Of a stretch of 64,000 bases of DNA, positions 27,793-36,176 are shown in pieces. Positions within the stretch are counted from its first letter, which is position 1. Each line of letters opens with the position of its first letter. The position numbers and the translations under genes were made by a program. The DNA is from Heyndrickxia sporothermodurans (GTDB lineage: Bacteria > Bacillota > Bacilli > Bacillales > Bacillaceae_C): contig BORH01000018.1 in assembly GCA_018333075.1 (NCBI GenBank), positions 27,570 to 91,569 of the forward strand, written 5' to 3'. The notes under the pieces were generated by a model. The model saw only the letters and a list, made by a program, of their open reading frames with translations. It made no database searches and was not told the origin of the DNA.

Positions 27793-28899
27793 TTATTTGA
27801 ATGGATAACCTTGATTTGTATATAATACCGAGTACTTTTTCAACCATGCTATGACATCATCATTAGGCTCATAGTTTTCAAATTCGGTATATAGGAATGC
27901 TAAACACTTCTTTAGCCCTTCATCGCCCCAGATACGCCAAACTTTGAATAAGTATGGAAATAATCCAGAACCGTTTAAAATATGTCTCTGTGATTGTTCC
28001 AGCAAGTTCATTCTTGGTGAAGGAGAACTAAACATAAAACTTTTTTGAATGAGCAAATCAAGCATTTTTTTACTATAAGACGTTAGCCTATCAGATTTAG
28101 CATAATAAAACTGGTACCGATCAGTTAAGGCTGAAACAAGTAAATCTTTTAGCTCTGAGTCATTATTTATGTTTCCTAGTTTATCTGATAAATCATGTGC
28201 ATAAGAACCCTTATAAACAGCTTCAAAGCGCACCCAATTGTCATAATGAATTGCCTCTTCATATCGGATGCCCATTGTTTCTACTTGTTCCTTTTTCTTA
28301 TCATAGACTCTCAATAAAGCTTTATTATTTTTGCCTTTTGAACCTAAATAAAAGGTTGATGTAATATTGTTGTTTGTTATTGCCGATAAAACCGAGTGAT
28401 TTCTTCTTCCAGCAGCGGTTTTAACAACCTGATTCTTTTTAGAAAGTTGATTATAAATTGTGTTTACATTTACTTTTTCATTGATAAAATCAATTGCAAT
28501 ATCAAGCCTTGAAAGTCTAGATGTATATAACGTACTCTTGTTTATATTCGCGAGAAATTGATGTATCTGTATTGAATGACCATATAATGATTCATATTGC
28601 TTCCTGTATTCCATCCAAGCATGTGCAGAGAACTTTATACAAATTCCCATTTGGATAAAATCCGTATGATAAGCAATTGCAAAATAATAAATTGCACTTT
28701 CACAACTAAAACCATTTGAATATCCTTGTGGCAATGACTGTTTAGCATCTTCTAGCTTCCCTAATGCTGTTTCAATCTTTGACAATCCAACAAATTCTTC
28801 TATGATGTTGATTGCCATACCTTTCCATTCTTCAATGTAATTGGGTCTTCTTGTAGATTGCAGAACTAGTGTAAATTCATCGACTTGAACATCTAACAA
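27793..28899 (-). CDS. Rep_trans-family relaxase / rolling-circle replication initiator (NicK/MobT-like)
   Basis: 368 residues from a TTG start preceded by GAAAGGAG. The segment RLSRLDIAIDFIN (about residues 129-141) and the later WVRFEAVYKGSYAHDL fit the replication-initiation (Rep_trans) domain found in relaxases of ICEBs1 (NicK) and Tn916 (Orf20) and in many mobilizable elements. Such enzymes nick oriT and attach to the 5' end. The gene follows the coupling protein gene and a palindrome-rich gap that could be oriT. Which tyrosine is catalytic I cannot say. Confidence 0.8.
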   Translation of the reverse strand: MLDVQVDEFTLVLQSTRRPNYIEEWKGMAINIIEEFVGLSKIETALGKLEDAKQSLPQGYSNGFSCESAIYYFAIAYHTDFIQMGICIKFSAHAWMEYRKQYESLYGHSIQIHQFLANINKSTLYTSRLSRLDIAIDFINEKVNVNTIYNQLSKKNQVVKTAAGRRNHSVLSAITNNNITSTFYLGSKGKNNKALLRVYDKKKEQVETMGIRYEEAIHYDNWVRFEAVYKGSYAHDLSDKLGNINNDSELKDLLVSALTDRYQFYYAKSDRLTSYSKKMLDLLIQKSFMFSSPSPRMNLLEQSQRHILNGSGLFPYLFKVWRIWGDEGLKKCLAFLYTEFENYEPNDDVIAWLKKYSVLYTNQGYPFK

Positions 28900-28918
28900 A
28901 AAATCACTCCTTTCAAGC

Positions 28919-28994
28919 CAACTAACATTGATATATCAATGTTAGTTACGAATTTCTTGTCTTGCGGAACGGGGGTTTTTACAAAACCCCCGTT
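28919..28994. other. Candidate oriT: two nested palindromes upstream of the relaxase gene
   Basis: A perfect 28-bp palindrome at 28919-28946 (AACTAACATTGATA and its complement) is followed about 20 bases on by a GC-rich hairpin, AACGGGGGTTTT then TAC then AAAACCCCCGTT, at 28968-28994. The hairpin reaches the coupling-protein stop codon, but it has no T-run in the direction of transcription. oriT in the ICEBs1/Tn916 group lies just upstream of the relaxase gene and includes a G/C-run inverted repeat. Confidence 0.5.
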
Positions 28995-30313
28995 CACGAT
29001 TTTAAGTGGGTCACAGCTTCTAATATGTCAAAGTCCAAATAACTAAAATGACAAATCCTCGGTGTGTTAGCCATGATTGGACATGTATAGACACCTTGAC
29101 CCAATGCAAAATTCTTCTCTGGTATATCTACGCCAGTACCGAATGCCGTTGTATAAGTTTGTTTTTCCGCATTACCGAGCACGAACTTTACTGGTAGGTT
29201 TTCTCGTAAATTAGTTGGTAGTAAGGTAGCATCTGATTTTTGCATGACAATCCATAGAAAGAATCCCAATTGTCTACCTTGTAAAACAACCTGTGACAAC
29301 AGCTTCATTACTTCATCACGCTTTTTCTTTTCCATCGTCTGTAAAACAGTTTGAAAACTAGCGAATTCATCAAATATAAAAATATAAGGTTCGTATTGAA
29401 AATCAGCATATGTTGCTTCCAATTTTGTGTTAAGTTTATCCTTGATATCGGCTTTTCTATCTTCCATAATTTCATTAAACTTTTGCAGTAACTTAATAAT
29501 ATCTTCTATACTGGTAGCAGTGCTTTCCGCTGAAATTCTTTCCCCGAGAACAGCAAGGCTAGAATTTTTGGGGTCAGCAAAGTAAATGTTATAATGCACA
29601 TTTTTGGCTAGCATTTGAAGAATTAGAGAGTAGAGCGCATACGTTTTACCCGAACCTGTTTGTCCCACAAGCAAAGTTCCATATAGTGAAATTGATATGG
29701 ACTTATCAATAACCAAAGTGTAATCATCAACTTGGGAAATGTGTCTTTTCAATTCGCAAAGACCATTAAATATAAGTTGCTGGTCTATGTTACTATCGTA
29801 TATTTCAAAAATATAATAGTTTTCATCATTCGATAAATAGGCTCTGTCTACAATGAAATGATTCAATGCATAAGAAATACTTACATCACCGATATCTTTA
29901 TTAATATTTATGTTTTCAATGAACAACGTAGCTTTTGAAAAGTTGGCAGTAAATTGCAATTTAATTTTCGGTAGCTCTGCTACTTCAGTATTGAAGTAAA
30001 GTCTTTTGTTGAAATAGTTAGCATCCAAGAATGCCCTTCTGAGCTTAAGTACTATGAAATAGTGGGATATGGCATGCTTTATGCCTTTATAAGCCTTATT
30101 ACGAATAAGCCAAGTGGTTATTTGGATTACAAATATTAATATTAGGAATCCGATAAATAGCCTATTAACATACTTTGAAACAACAACTCCCAACTTTAGT
30201 TGGGAGTCAATAAAGTTCACCAAAAGGACTACCACAGCAAACATAAAGCAAGTGCTATATATGAAAATCCCGTTTTGTTGTCTTTGCGTTCTTAATTTAC
30301 TTTGTTTGAACAT
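28994..30313 (-). CDS. FtsK/TcpA-type conjugative coupling protein
   Basis: 439 residues. Two N-terminal membrane helices (about residues 18-35 and 50-68) precede an HerA/FtsK ATPase domain with Walker A GQTGSGKT and Walker B YIFIFDEFA, plus GRQLGFFLWIVMQK. Family members (ConQ of ICEBs1, Orf21 of Tn916) hand the relaxase-DNA complex to the conjugation pore. No pore genes exist in this element, so the protein would have to engage the machinery of a co-resident conjugative element. Its start overlaps the preceding gene by 17 bases. Confidence 0.85.
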   Translation of the reverse strand: MFKQSKLRTQRQQNGIFIYSTCFMFAVVVLLVNFIDSQLKLGVVVSKYVNRLFIGFLILIFVIQITTWLIRNKAYKGIKHAISHYFIVLKLRRAFLDANYFNKRLYFNTEVAELPKIKLQFTANFSKATLFIENININKDIGDVSISYALNHFIVDRAYLSNDENYYIFEIYDSNIDQQLIFNGLCELKRHISQVDDYTLVIDKSISISLYGTLLVGQTGSGKTYALYSLILQMLAKNVHYNIYFADPKNSSLAVLGERISAESTATSIEDIIKLLQKFNEIMEDRKADIKDKLNTKLEATYADFQYEPYIFIFDEFASFQTVLQTMEKKKRDEVMKLLSQVVLQGRQLGFFLWIVMQKSDATLLPTNLRENLPVKFVLGNAEKQTYTTAFGTGVDIPEKNFALGQGVYTCPIMANTPRICHFSYLDFDILEAVTHLKS

Positions 30314-30683
30314 TGATTTTTTCCACGTCTCTAAATCGGAGAATCAAGTCAAAGCCTATCACAAAGGACTTTTCTTGAATGAAGTCGATTAAACGTACAT
30401 AATCGCCCTTTTGAACACTGATATGTTCCAGACCATTCAAGACGGTCACGTCAAACGTGTTTAATATGTTGTTATCTCGCTTTAGACCAGTTTTCTTGTC
30501 GAAACCGTAATCGGTATTGTCTTTGGCAATTGATAAAGTTAGAGTAACACCTTTTTCATCTGGTTCTTTCTTACTTACGTATGGTCGTTGTGAAACCAAC
30601 CTGTACATATTTCCAGTATTTTTTAAAAATTCTTCCGCTTTGAACTTAGTCTCTGTAAAAACCCATGCATTTGCAATCGGCAT
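30297..30683 (-). CDS. Small conserved element protein, possibly YdcP/HelP-like (DUF961)
   Basis: 128 residues without signal or membrane segment, rich in beta-strand stretches (YRLVSQRPYVSKK, FDVTVLNGLEHISVQKGDYV). In ICEBs1 and Tn916 relatives the gene directly upstream of the coupling protein encodes a DUF961 protein, which in ICEBs1 (HelP) aids helicase processivity. Position and size fit, but the sequence match is only by impression. Confidence 0.45.
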   Translation of the reverse strand: MPIANAWVFTETKFKAEEFLKNTGNMYRLVSQRPYVSKKEPDEKGVTLTLSIAKDNTDYGFDKKTGLKRDNNILNTFDVTVLNGLEHISVQKGDYVRLIDFIQEKSFVIGFDLILRFRDVEKINVQTK

Positions 30684-30701
30684 AGCGCATTACCTCTTTC
30701 T

Positions 30702-30965
30702 CTAATTATTTTTAATTTTGTTTATTGCGTGTTCCAAGCAACGTATTGCTTCAACTACTTCATTAGTGCTAGGTAACTCCAAGGTATAATTACCGAAATT
30801 TAATGCAACCGGTTCTGTTCTTTGTTCCTGTCTGTATTTCTTTAGTAGCTCAAGTTGAGTGCTAAAATAATTTTGGATTAATTCATTTTTTAAATCTTCT
30901 AGAAAACTGTCTATATCAGAATATGACGGTTTCATGTTAGAAAGATTATGCTTTTCTCTAAGCAT
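30702..30965 (-). CDS. Hypothetical small protein at the head of the element operon
   Basis: 87 residues, mostly helical and charged (SYSDIDSFLEDLKNELIQNY). I do not recognise it. It is the first gene of the minus-strand operon that runs through the coupling protein, relaxase, xis and int, and begins about 190 bases from the divergently transcribed regulator-like gene. Such positions often hold element regulators or replication accessory proteins. Confidence 0.65.
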   Translation of the reverse strand: MLREKHNLSNMKPSYSDIDSFLEDLKNELIQNYFSTQLELLKKYRQEQRTEPVALNFGNYTLELPSTNEVVEAIRCLEHAINKIKNN

Positions 30966-30984
30966 AGGCGTCTCACCTCTTTTC

Positions 30985-31147
30985 TTTTTTAACTTACTCT
31001 AATTATATAATGATTATATAGACTTGTATAAGGACATAAAAAGTGATTGTTTGCATTAAAATGCCCATGTGATAGTATAATTAATGTGGACATTACGTTA
31101 ATTTATAAGGACATTTATAAGATGTGGTTTGACTGAAGACAAAGGAG
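30985..31147. promoter_or_regulatory. Divergent control region with repeated GGACAT motifs
   Basis: Between the minus-strand operon and the plus-strand regulator-like gene, AAGGACAT occurs at 31030 and 31108 and TGGACATT at about 31088. A plus-strand promoter with TTGCAT (31051) and TATAAT (31076) has a long 19-base spacer; a TATAAT-like box also faces the minus strand (about 31005-31015). The motif spacing suggests operators of an element regulator. Confidence 0.45.
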
Positions 31148-31156
31148 ATGTTTATC

Positions 31157-31720
31157 TTGCTTAAGAAAATCAATGAATTAAATGATGAAGTAAGCCCGAA
31201 GGAAATTTTGATGTATTTTGAAGAGAAATATCAGACGCCTTATATTGTGACTCCGAAAACAATCAAAAGATGGATAGATGAATTGCAAATTGAGCATATT
31301 ACATCGCCACCTCCCAAAAGAAATGCAGATATTAAGTATAAAAAAGATGATGTTTTAAAGATTGAACACGCAAAACGAAAAAACCTATTACAACGTAGAG
31401 ACAAATATTTGGATGAAAAGTGGAAAGAGAAAAAAGCAGAGGAACAATTTGAAGTTTTTGTAGAATATCAAAACCACTTGATGGAAAATGGATATGATGA
31501 AATGACTCATGCTGATTCCATTGGAAATGCGTATGATAAAGAAGCTAAAGAAATAATATTTAAAGAAAAAGTAGAAATGTGTTTTAGGCATCTATTCCCT
31601 AACATTGAATTTGATGAAAAGGAACTTAAAAGTAAATTGTTCATACGAGATGAATATCCTTACCTTCAGGATGGGGTTGAAGCGAGCGAATACATTAAAA
31701 AGAAGTTCTTCATTAAGTAA
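31157..31720 (+). CDS. Putative DNA-binding protein with N-terminal helix-turn-helix
   Basis: 187 residues from TTG 31157 (LKKINELNDEVSPKEILMYF). An ATG at 31148 is in frame but touches the AAAGGAG site, so the TTG at 9-base spacing is preferred. Residues 25-45 (PYIVTPKTIKRWIDELQI) look like a helix-turn-helix; a lysine/glutamate-rich helical middle follows. I do not recognise the family. It is transcribed away from the transfer operon and is the best candidate for the regulator of segment 1. Confidence 0.6.
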   Translation: MLKKINELNDEVSPKEILMYFEEKYQTPYIVTPKTIKRWIDELQIEHITSPPPKRNADIKYKKDDVLKIEHAKRKNLLQRRDKYLDEKWKEKKAEEQFEVFVEYQNHLMENGYDEMTHADSIGNAYDKEAKEIIFKEKVEMCFRHLFPNIEFDEKELKSKLFIRDEYPYLQDGVEASEYIKKKFFIK

Positions 31721-32064
31721 GTTAAATCGTTCTAAAGTCAAAAGATGTTGATGATATTATGCTTGATTGTTTTTTCCTTTTCAGCTCCCCTAATTGTAAT
31801 CTCCTAATTCGTCTGTAAAGAAGAGACGAATTATCGATTATGTAAAGGGTCTTCGTTCTTCGGATGTTATGAGTCAGCCAAGTAGGATAAGGGTGCATAG
31901 AAAGCAAATTACGCTTTTAACGCACCCTAATTCATTGGGCTTCCCCACAACATATACGAATCACTCGATGGCTTTGCTACTTACGCCACTTGACATTAAT
32001 CGATGCGGAGATTCTCTATATGGTGACCAAAAAGGTCAAAAAGAATATAGAGAGGTTGATCTAA
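31721..32064. other. Gene-free structured region in segment 1
   Basis: No convincing gene. It contains several inverted repeats: AATTCGTCT/AGACGAATT (31805-31831), GGGTGC/GCACCC with internal complementarity (31890-31925), and TCTCTATAT/ATATAGAGA (32012-32055), the last pair ending just before radC. A weak ORF across 31869-32096 lacks a ribosome binding site. The density of hairpins next to a rolling-circle type relaxase system would fit a single-strand origin, but no known sso consensus is clear. Confidence 0.35.
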
Positions 32065-32508
32065 ATGGAAACTATTTTAGAGATTGTTCGCATTGAACAA
32101 ATTATTCGGGAGGTAGAAGAAGGCGTAAATTACATTATTCGTAGTCCAGAAGACGGAGCAAAGATAGCATCTCGCTTTATTGGGCGTGATGATCGAGAAG
32201 TGTTTTTTGTTATGTGTTTAAATACGAAAAATAATGTTGTTGCAGTTCATCGTTCTCATGTTGGTTCGTTAAATGCCTCACTCGTTCATCCACGCGAGGT
32301 GTTTAAATCAGCAATACTTAATAATGCAGCAAGTGTCATTGTTGCACATCAGCATCCAAGTGGTGACATAAAACTATCGATGGAAGATATTAACGTTACA
32401 AAGAGATTAGTCGAAGCTGGGAAGTTATTAGGCATCGAAGTGCTTGATCACTTAGTAGTAAATAGTGATAACAGTTTTACTAGCCTGAAAGAGAGGGGCT
32501 ATATTTAA
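32065..32508 (+). CDS. radC: RadC-like JAB/MPN-domain protein
   Basis: 147 residues with the RadC/JAB metal-binding motif AHQHPSGD (about residues 95-103) and an upstream Glu in HPREVFKSA. It lacks the helix-hairpin-helix part of full RadC, as do many short radC genes on mobile elements; their function is unsettled. AGAGAGG precedes the ATG. A truncated near-copy lies at 40016-40256. Confidence 0.88.
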   Translation: METILEIVRIEQIIREVEEGVNYIIRSPEDGAKIASRFIGRDDREVFFVMCLNTKNNVVAVHRSHVGSLNASLVHPREVFKSAILNNAASVIVAHQHPSGDIKLSMEDINVTKRLVEAGKLLGIEVLDHLVVNSDNSFTSLKERGYI

Positions 32509-32534
32509 AAGGGAGAAACAACTCCCTTTTTTCT
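32507..32534 (+). terminator. Terminator after radC
   Basis: AAAAGGGAG pairs with CTCCCTTTT across a short loop and is followed by T. The same structure follows the truncated radC at 40255-40281. Confidence 0.85.
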
Positions 32535-32677
32535 TCATGATATATTTGTATTTGTCATTTAATAAATTTGGCAGTATGATTATTAGAATGAAGAGTCCAA
32601 ATGATCTTAATTCAGCAATCGGGCCATTTAACGGAAGAAGCAAAGAGTTGCTCATTTGTTTTGATCGGGAGGAAAAT

Positions 32678-33076
32678 ATGAATATTGAGTACTTGACCTA
32701 TAACGAAAAACCCATAAGTGCAAAATCATTAATGGAACTTTACAAGGATGCTTGTTGGTGGGAGGAAAGAAAAGAGAAAGATATAGAACAGATTCTGAAA
32801 CTAGGTATATCCGTTGGAGCTTGGGAGGACCAAAGACTAATTGGCTTTGCGAGAGCGGTTTTGGATGGAAAGTTTCGTGCATATGTTGAAGACGTTGTAG
32901 TATTTAAAGGACATCAGAAAAACGGTGTGGGAAAAGAAATTGTATCAAAATTGATGAACGAGTTATCTGATATTGATGTTGTTAGTTTATTTTGTGAAGA
33001 AAAGTTAATTGATTTTTATAAGGACAATGGATTTAAACCAAGTAAATCACAATTTGTTATGCATAAAAAGATATAA
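32678..33076 (+). CDS. GNAT-family N-acetyltransferase
   Basis: 132 residues from ATG 32678 (MNIEYLTYNEKPISAKSLME), preceded by CGGGAGGA. A further upstream in-frame start gives a non-homologous extension and is rejected. GNAT features: beta-strand AWEDQRLIGFARAV, then VEDVVVFKGHQKNGVGKEIV, a variant of the acetyl-CoA binding Q/R-x-x-G-x-G/A loop, and LFCEEKLIDFYKDNGF. Substrate unknown. It is cargo of segment 1. Confidence 0.85.
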   Translation: MNIEYLTYNEKPISAKSLMELYKDACWWEERKEKDIEQILKLGISVGAWEDQRLIGFARAVLDGKFRAYVEDVVVFKGHQKNGVGKEIVSKLMNELSDIDVVSLFCEEKLIDFYKDNGFKPSKSQFVMHKKI

Positions 33077-33134
33077 CACAATCGGGCGCTATTCTGGAAT
33101 AAGGGGGTTTGTACATCGTTGGTAAGCGTAAAAT

Positions 33135-33166
33135 AATCCCCACCTGCTATTAGATGGGGATTTCGT
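33135..33166 (+). terminator. Hairpin between the two GNAT genes
   Basis: AATCCCCA (33135-33142) pairs with TGGGGATT (33155-33162), followed by TTCG. Terminator-like, with a weak T-run. Confidence 0.55.
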
Positions 33167-33259
33167 GTACACTTTATTTAGATTTATTTGGTACACGGCA
33201 CTCCTGTGGAAGTGTCGTTAATGGACTTAAATTTATATTTTCGAAAGTAGGGAAGAAAA

Positions 33260-33799
33260 ATGATTGAATTAAGAAAGATTACCCACGATAATTTTGAGGC
33301 AGTGTTGAAGTTAAGCATAACAGATGAGCAGAAAGGAAATGTGGATTCCAGCATATATTGTTTGGCTAAAGCCTATGTAAAGATTCTCAACGACGAAAAA
33401 CCTCCTATGATCTTCGCTATATGCAACAATGATGAAGTCATAGGATATGTCGATATTGGATTTTACAAACTGGCGGAAAGTTCAATTTTATGTGAAAAAT
33501 ATGGAGATAAATCTACTTATGGACTTAATCGCTTTATGATTGATAAAAAGCATCAAGGCAAAGGATTTGGCAAACAAGCAATGATGAAAGTTATTGATTA
33601 CATAAAGTCGTTTCCACAAGGAAAAGCCGATGCAGTTTCTACATCATATTGGATGGTAAACGAAGCCGTCCGGAAGTTGTTTGCGTCTGTCGGTTTCGTT
33701 GAAACAGGAGCGATATGGGACGGACAAACAGGGGGTAATTGGAATGCAGAAAGAAAAGATATAGAGTATGCAGAAGTAGGTGCCAGACTCGGATTATAA
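33260..33799 (+). CDS. GNAT-family N-acetyltransferase (SpeG/diamine type?)
   Basis: 179 residues. The pattern IGYVDIGFYK, then YGLNRFMIDKKHQGKGFGKQ and VNEAVRKLFASVGFVETG is a full GNAT domain with acetyl-CoA loop HQGKGFGKQA. It resembles spermine/spermidine-type or other small-molecule acetyltransferases, but I would not name the substrate. GTAGGGAAG precedes the ATG. Cargo of segment 1. Confidence 0.85.
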   Translation: MIELRKITHDNFEAVLKLSITDEQKGNVDSSIYCLAKAYVKILNDEKPPMIFAICNNDEVIGYVDIGFYKLAESSILCEKYGDKSTYGLNRFMIDKKHQGKGFGKQAMMKVIDYIKSFPQGKADAVSTSYWMVNEAVRKLFASVGFVETGAIWDGQTGGNWNAERKDIEYAEVGARLGL

Positions 33800-34036
33800 A
33801 GCTAATAAGTTAGGTGCCTGGCTCTGGACTTCTTTGATAAATCACTCGCACTTTGTTCCCTGATCAGATCCTGCCACTGGGCTTTATGTATTTCGTGTTT
33901 CGATGTTTTCATAGTTATCAAATTATCATCTCCCTACTGTTCTAATGTTGACAAAGTGTGTTGCCAACATTATTTGCCGTAATAGGGCGCGATTGTGGAA
34001 CAAACAACGCCCTATTCTGGAAAGCAAGTTAATATT
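33800..34036. other. Gene-free stretch before the right end of segment 1
   Basis: I see no gene. It contains a GTTGGCAACA-type inverted repeat around TTGACAAAGTGTGTTGCCAACA (33947-33970) and a GGGCG...CGCCC hairpin (33986-34016) that resembles the sequence just after the first GNAT gene. It looks like degraded flank. Confidence 0.4.
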
Positions 34037-34201
34037 GTATTCAACTAACATCAATCACTTTGGTTCAAATTGGTTCAAGTAATGTCAATTTCAATCCTTT
34101 TTCATACACTTTTATCCATATAACAATTCCCAAAATGTTGATATTAATGGATTACGATGTATTCAATGCACTTAGAATTTATCTGTATATTTCTCAAAAC
34201 G
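34037..34201. repeat. 165-bp direct repeat, copy A: right end of segment 1 with internal att core
   Basis: This sequence and 41991-42155 align over 165 bases without gaps at roughly 90 percent identity (about 14 mismatches by eye). Each contains GGTTCAAATTGGTTCAAG and ends in the att core TTCTCAAAACG. That arrangement fits an element right end (arm sites plus core), here the junction of segments 1 and 2. Confidence 0.82.
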
Positions 34202-34789
34202 GCGTATAAACGTTCATAGTTGTTTGGATGTCCTTATGACCTAATCGTGCTTGAACTTCTTTGATAGTTGCTCCAGCTTCAAAAAGGAGTGATGCGTGCG
34301 TATGGCGAATTTCATGAATTGTGATTCTATGCAAGTTGTGTACTTTGATAAAACTGTCCAATACATCATTTGGATGGGCAAGTCTCCTGTCCTTATATCA
34401 TGCCGTATAAACACGTTTAGTGGTTCTGTAGTAATTCCGTTAGCCAATAGAGTCTCTTTTTGCTTAGAACGCCATTTACGCAGTAATTTGGAGGTTTTGT
34501 CATTAATGGCAATAGTACGCTTAGATTTAAATTTTTTAGGTGATTGAAGTATTTCCTTTCCATCCCTAAAGAACATTGTCTTATTTATAATTATAGAGTT
34601 TTTATTAAAATCAATATCTTTCCATTCAAGTGCAATTAATTCACCTTTTCTCATTCCAGTATAGAAATCTGTATAAAAAAAGATAAAACTTTGATATCCC
34701 ATATGATCTTCAGCTAATGTTAGAAATGTTTTCAATTCTTCTTTTGTCCAAAAGAAGAGTGGATGTAACCACTCCTTAATTCCAACCAT
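34194..34789 (-). pseudogene. Broken second tyrosine integrase
   Basis: The visible reading frame from 34789 gives the first catalytic part (FYTDFYTGMRKGELIALEWK), then shifts frame near 34370. The correct C-terminus continues in another frame: RITIHEIRHTHASLLFEAGA, TIKEVQARLGHKDIQTTM, NVYTPF and stop at 34194. Arg, HxxR, His and Tyr can all be found, but the N-terminal DNA-binding half is missing and the frame is broken. The stop codon lies within the att core, so the gene abuts its attachment site like the intact integrase. Confidence 0.88.
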
Positions 34790-34999
34790 CTTTAATCTTC
34801 GTAAATAGACTTACCACGTGTCTGTTTAATTTGCATTTTGTTATTTTTTCTGTTGCTTTCCATATTGATGCTTTTATTAATTGGAACACTAATGCTAATA
34901 CTATTCCTAAGATGAATATTGCTAAAGGAATTATAAAAATCATTTAAATACTTCCTTACTTATTCCTTTGTAATAAAATGTTTATATGATCTGCTTATC
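34790..34999. other. Deletion junction in segment 2
   Basis: No gene. The integrase N-terminal half should lie here but is absent, and the next ORF starts inside a phage tail protein, so one or more deletions have joined unrelated pieces. Confidence 0.5.
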
Positions 35000-35674
35000 T
35001 TGAAAAATGATAACAAAACTGGTGATGTTGTACTAAGTAGCGAAGATATCGCAAATACTGAAGAAGCTCAAATGTATAAATTAACCAAGGACAAAGGTCA
35101 AAGAACACGAGCACCAAAAGGAACTTTAGTAGCATTGAAACCTGGTCTTTATTGTGGGTCAGGAGCAGAATACAGTGACTTTCCTATGCCAACGGATGCC
35201 TCATGGTATGCATTTGATATTACAGAAACAGATAATGGAATGAGACAGATTGAAGCTAGAAGAAGCTTTGATAATCGTTACTGGACTATGACAATCCATA
35301 CAGATGGCACAACGAGGGAATGGAAAGAAAGTGATAGTCTTGCAGATATGACAATAGGTACAGATTGGAAAACTCCTTCTCTTTTAAATGGATATACAAA
35401 AGGAGATTCAGAGGAACCATGCAGGTCAAAAGGGTTGGTAACGAATTACATTTGCAAATAACTGCATATGGTACAGCTAATGGAACTGCGACACCAATAA
35501 CGATATTTCCTGCCGAATATAAACCTGAATTTGATATGTTCCCTTCTGTCACTCTTATATAAACCCGCTAGAGGTTATGTGATGAAAGATGGAAGAATAG
35601 GATTATCTAATATTTCAGCTGAAATCACAGGAATGACAGGTGTATTTATGCATGTAGTTTTTCCATTATCTTAG
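35000..35674 (+). pseudogene. Phage tail/receptor-binding protein remnant
   Basis: A 5'-truncated phage gene. The first part (GTLVALKPGLYCGSGAEYSD, DASWYAFDITETDNGMRQIE) has the style of pyocin-knob-like tail fibre domains. After a frameshift near 35418 it continues with VKRVGNELHLQITAYGTANG and EYKPEFDMFPSVTLI, and after another shift with YVMKDGRIGLSNISAEITGM. At least two frameshifts and no start region; non-functional. Confidence 0.75.
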
Positions 35675-35691
35675 AAAAAGGAGGGAAAAAG

Positions 35692-35856
35692 ATGAATTCT
35701 AAAATTGCACATGTTTTGAATGAAAGTTTCATGTACAAGGAAGAGGTTTTCCCTAATGATAACGGATATTATAATTTACCTAAAAATGCAACGTATAAAC
35801 CTTTACCGGAACCAAACTGGAAACTTAAATTTGATATCGAATTAGAAGAGTGGTGA
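35692..35856 (+). CDS. Small phage protein
   Basis: 54 residues (MNSKIAHVLNESFMYKEEVF ... LKFDIELEEW) after a strong AAAGGAGGG site. Unrecognised, but its place between the tail remnant and the XkdX-like gene suggests a phage tail-region gene. Confidence 0.5.
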   Translation: MNSKIAHVLNESFMYKEEVFPNDNGYYNLPKNATYKPLPEPNWKLKFDIELEEW

Positions 35857-35894
35857 AATCAGTAATGATGAAGATAGTGAAAAAATAATGAATC

Positions 35895-36024
35895 CCCCCA
35901 CTACTATTAATTGATACTCAAATATTAGGTCAGCAGATAGCAGACTTACAAATTGAATCTATGCTGCAGGGTCAACAAATAACTGATTTTGAATTGAGAT
36001 TACTAGAACTGGAGGGGAAATTTA
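35895..36024 (+). pseudogene. Phage XkdW-like fragment
   Basis: An open frame without a proper start reads DTQILGQQIADLQIESMLQG then QQITDFELRLLELEGKFNV, with repeated GQQI-x-D-L/F motifs as in small PBSX tail-region proteins. It overlaps the start of the next gene. Confidence 0.4.
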
Positions 36025-36165
36025 ATGTTTGAATCATTAAAAGAACGGTATGAGAAGAATTGGTGTATGAAAGATCAATTACAACGCTTTGTGCAATTGG
36101 GAGCCATTTCAGAAAATCAATATAAAGAAATAACAGGGGAGGAATTTTTAGGGCAAACTAATTAA
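36025..36165 (+). CDS. XkdX-family phage protein
   Basis: 46 residues: MFESLKERYEKNWCMKDQLQ, RFVQLGAISENQYKEITGEE, then FLGQTN. The C-terminal FVQLGAISENQYKEITGEE matches the small XkdX family encoded between tail fibre and lysis genes of PBSX-like phages. ACTGGAGGGG precedes the ATG. Confidence 0.7.
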   Translation: MFESLKERYEKNWCMKDQLQRFVQLGAISENQYKEITGEEFLGQTN

Positions 36166-36176
36166 ACTTTTTTATT

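Noticed and set aside
31869-32096. A 75-codon ORF ahead of radC
   Set aside because: No ribosome binding site; it crosses several hairpins and overlaps the radC start.
35365-35562. A separate small ORF in the phage tail region
   Set aside because: It is the shifted continuation of the broken tail protein (VKRVGNELHLQ) and is included in that pseudogene.
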